From UBA2357 sp002344625 (lineage in GTDB: Bacteria > Pseudomonadota > Gammaproteobacteria > Burkholderiales > Rhodocyclaceae), in NCBI GenBank assembly GCA_937995335.1, contig CALKIH010000011.1, positions 1 to 64,000 of the forward strand: a stretch of DNA of 64,000 bases, written 5' to 3'. A program made the translations under genes and the position numbers. The notes under the pieces were generated by a model. That model did not search any database. It was not told the origin of the DNA and saw only the letters and a program-made list of their open reading frames with translations. Below, piece after piece: positions 62,843 through 64,000 of this stretch (position 1 is its first letter; each line of letters opens with the position of its first letter).

Positions 62843-63163
62843 ATGAAACGATTGCTTTTGGCCACCCTCGCGGGTGGCTTCGTTTTGGCGTCGCTGCAGG
62901 CCGTCGCGGCCGAGCACGTGGTGGAAATCTCCGGCTACAAGTACCAACCGGCGGCGCTCGAGATCAAGCGCGGCGACACGGTGGTATGGATCAACCGCGA
63001 GAAACGCGTCAGCCATTCGGTGCTGTTCAGCGGCAGTGGCGAGGAGTCGGAGCGCTTCTTCCCCGACGAGAAATGGTCGCGCGTATTCGATGAAGCCGGC
63101 CGTTTCGAGTATCGATGCGGCCCTCACCCCGAGATGATGGGCACGGTGACCGTCACCGAATAG
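62843..63163 (+). CDS. Plastocyanin-like cupredoxin
   Basis: Small periplasmic blue-copper protein of 106 residues. After a signal peptide (about 1-23) the mature domain shows the type 1 copper ligands: H58 in RVSHSV and the C92-x2-H95-x2-M98 cluster in RCGPHPEMMG. It is a likely electron carrier between membrane cytochromes and NirS or NorC. Last gene of the nirS cluster in this direction, followed by a hairpin and the convergent norF-like gene. Confidence 0.87.
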   Translation: MKRLLLATLAGGFVLASLQAVAAEHVVEISGYKYQPAALEIKRGDTVVWINREKRVSHSVLFSGSGEESERFFPDEKWSRVFDEAGRFEYRCGPHPEMMGTVTVTE

Positions 63164-63175
63164 CCGGACCGGCCG

Positions 63176-63196
63176 GGCGCCGGGCTTGCCGGCGCC
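63176..63196. terminator. Hairpin between the cupredoxin and norF-like genes
   Basis: GGCGCCGG at 63176-63183 pairs with CCGGCGCC at 63189-63196 around a GCTTG loop, 12 bases after the cupredoxin stop and 10 before the convergent norF-like stop. There is no T-tract, so termination strength is uncertain. Confidence 0.45.
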
Positions 63197-63205
63197 GGGT
63201 CGCGT

Positions 63206-63508
63206 TCACAGCGTCGTCCACCCCGCGATCCGCTCGCCCAGCCACGCGGTGAGCAGCAGCCAGATCGGCACGAACACGATGAAGAGCCGGAGCGCCCACT
63301 GGATGAACGGATGGGCGCGGTTCGCCTCGATGAAGTAGCGCGCGATCAGCGTGCATTTGAGCCAGACGATCGCGGCGACGATCGGGGTGAGCCATGCCGA
63401 GGCATGCAGAGACCGTCCGACGCCCAGGCTGCCCAGTGTCAGCACGACGAGCAGGGCCCAGGCGCCGGCCAGCGCCAGGGTGCCGGTGGATGATGAAGTG
63501 ACGCGCAT
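63206..63508 (-). CDS. Second NorF-like (cytochrome oxidase subunit IV family) protein
   Basis: Membrane protein of 100 residues with three helices (LALAGAWALLVVLTLGSLG, WLTPIVAAIVWLKCTLIARYFIE and WALRLFIVFVPIWLLLTAWLG), the same pattern as norF at 52809. It follows a norE-like gene by 18 bp, copying the norE-norF order of the accessory operon. GGAGAG lies before the start. Confidence 0.8.
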   Translation of the reverse strand: MRVTSSSTGTLALAGAWALLVVLTLGSLGVGRSLHASAWLTPIVAAIVWLKCTLIARYFIEANRAHPFIQWALRLFIVFVPIWLLLTAWLGERIAGWTTL

Positions 63509-63526
63509 TTGCCGGGCTCTCCGTGA

Positions 63527-64000
63527 TCAGACGAGTACGTAGCACAGCGAGAAGATGATCAGCCAGATCATGTCCGTCACATGCCAGTAGCTGGCCAGCG
63601 CTTCCAGGCCGGAGTATTCCGCGCTGCTGTAAGCGCCCACCAGGTTGCGGGCCAGCACCCACAGCATCCCCAGGATGCCCCAGAAGCCGTGCACCAGGTG
63701 GGTCAGGGTCAGGTAGTAGTACACGGTGAAGAAGATGCCCGAGTCGCCGCGGATGCCGTGGGCAAGATTCCAGCGAAACTCCAGATACTTCGCGACCGGA
63801 TAGCCCAGCGCCAGCACCAGGCCGCCGATCAGCCAGCCGATCGACTGGCGCCGCTTGCCGTCGCGGATCGCATTCACCGACAGTGCGATCAACAGGCTGC
63901 TGGTGAGCAGCAGCAGCGTGATCGTGGTGCCCGCCACCAGCGACAGGCGGGCGTGGCCCGCCTCGAAGTCAGTCGGAAAGTGCGCGCGCGAAACGAAGTA
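63527..64000 (-). CDS. Second NorE-like (cytochrome oxidase subunit III family) protein, partial
   Basis: At least 157 residues of a subunit-III-like membrane protein; the frame is open to the window edge and the true start lies beyond it. The part in view has four helices and ends with LASYWHVTDMIWLIIFSLCYVLV, matching the HMVDLVWLILFPLVYV ending of norE at 53096. The VTDMIWL and LTHLVHGFWG segments are family marks. It forms a second norE-norF pair next to nirS. Confidence 0.82.
   Translation of the reverse strand, partial: YFVSRAHFPTDFEAGHARLSLVAGTTITLLLLTSSLLIALSVNAIRDGKRRQSIGWLIGGLVLALGYPVAKYLEFRWNLAHGIRGDSGIFFTVYYYLTLTHLVHGFWGILGMLWVLARNLVGAYSSAEYSGLEALASYWHVTDMIWLIIFSLCYVLV

Overview
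The window is GC-rich and dense with genes. The content (cytochrome cd1 nitrite reductase, cytochrome c-type NO reductase, surE-pcm-nlpD-rpoS, dapA-bamC, recC-recB-recD, a rumA-type rlmD) fits a denitrifying betaproteobacterium. I infer the Rhodocyclales (Azoarcus/Thauera/Denitromonas relatives); no marker here fixes the genus.

Layout. 1-5 kb: 3' end of an initiator tRNA gene, then an operon for an amino-acid-type ABC importer plus an MmgE/PrpD-family enzyme, divergent from a LysR regulator. 5-16 kb: an isolated nnrU, an unknown four-helix membrane protein, and recC-recB-recD with ATGA junctions. 16-22 kb: EamA exporter and SDR oxidoreductase; surE-pcm-nlpD-rpoS. 21-26 kb: a cell-envelope operon (MoxR ATPase, DUF58 protein, transglutaminase-like membrane protein, MltB lytic transglycosylase), with each gene overlapping the next by 1 to 14 bp. 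26-33 kb: histone-deacetylase-like hydrolase, dapA, bamC, a helical lipoprotein, the ribosomal oxygenase roxA with a small TTG-start gene, rlmD and tRNA-Ser(TGA). 33-49 kb: small envelope proteins, a 52-residue membrane protein behind a LexA-like box, a diguanylate cyclase, dtd, a chemoreceptor with a sigma-28-like promoter, a thioesterase behind a textbook cobalamin riboswitch, a glycine-zipper and an HdeA-like protein, a PerM-type permease, a MOSC protein, a hemerythrin-histidine kinase and a large GGDEF-EAL protein.

48.7-64 kb is the denitrification island. The accessory operon norE-norF-norQ-(membrane protein)-norD ends in a Crp/Fnr regulator of the Dnr type. A dctA-type transporter and a membrane diguanylate cyclase lie between it and norCB. 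norCB and nirS diverge from a 286-bp region holding two FNR/DNR-like sites. nirS is followed by a tetraheme NirT/NapC-like protein, a cytochrome with one normal and one CX3CH heme motif, and a small cupredoxin, plausibly the electron supply to the reductases. A second norE/norF-like pair runs off the right edge. No heme d1 biosynthesis genes and no nos genes are inside the window.

The observations I would chase first are: (1) the cobalamin riboswitch ahead of a tandem hotdog thioesterase, whose Shine-Dalgarno region repeats 12 bases of the riboswitch's own B12 box; (2) the LexA-like palindrome in front of an unannotated 52-residue membrane protein; (3) the nirS-tetraheme-CX3CH cytochrome-cupredoxin chain and the duplicated norEF pair. 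All coordinates and motifs were read by eye; no database search was run.
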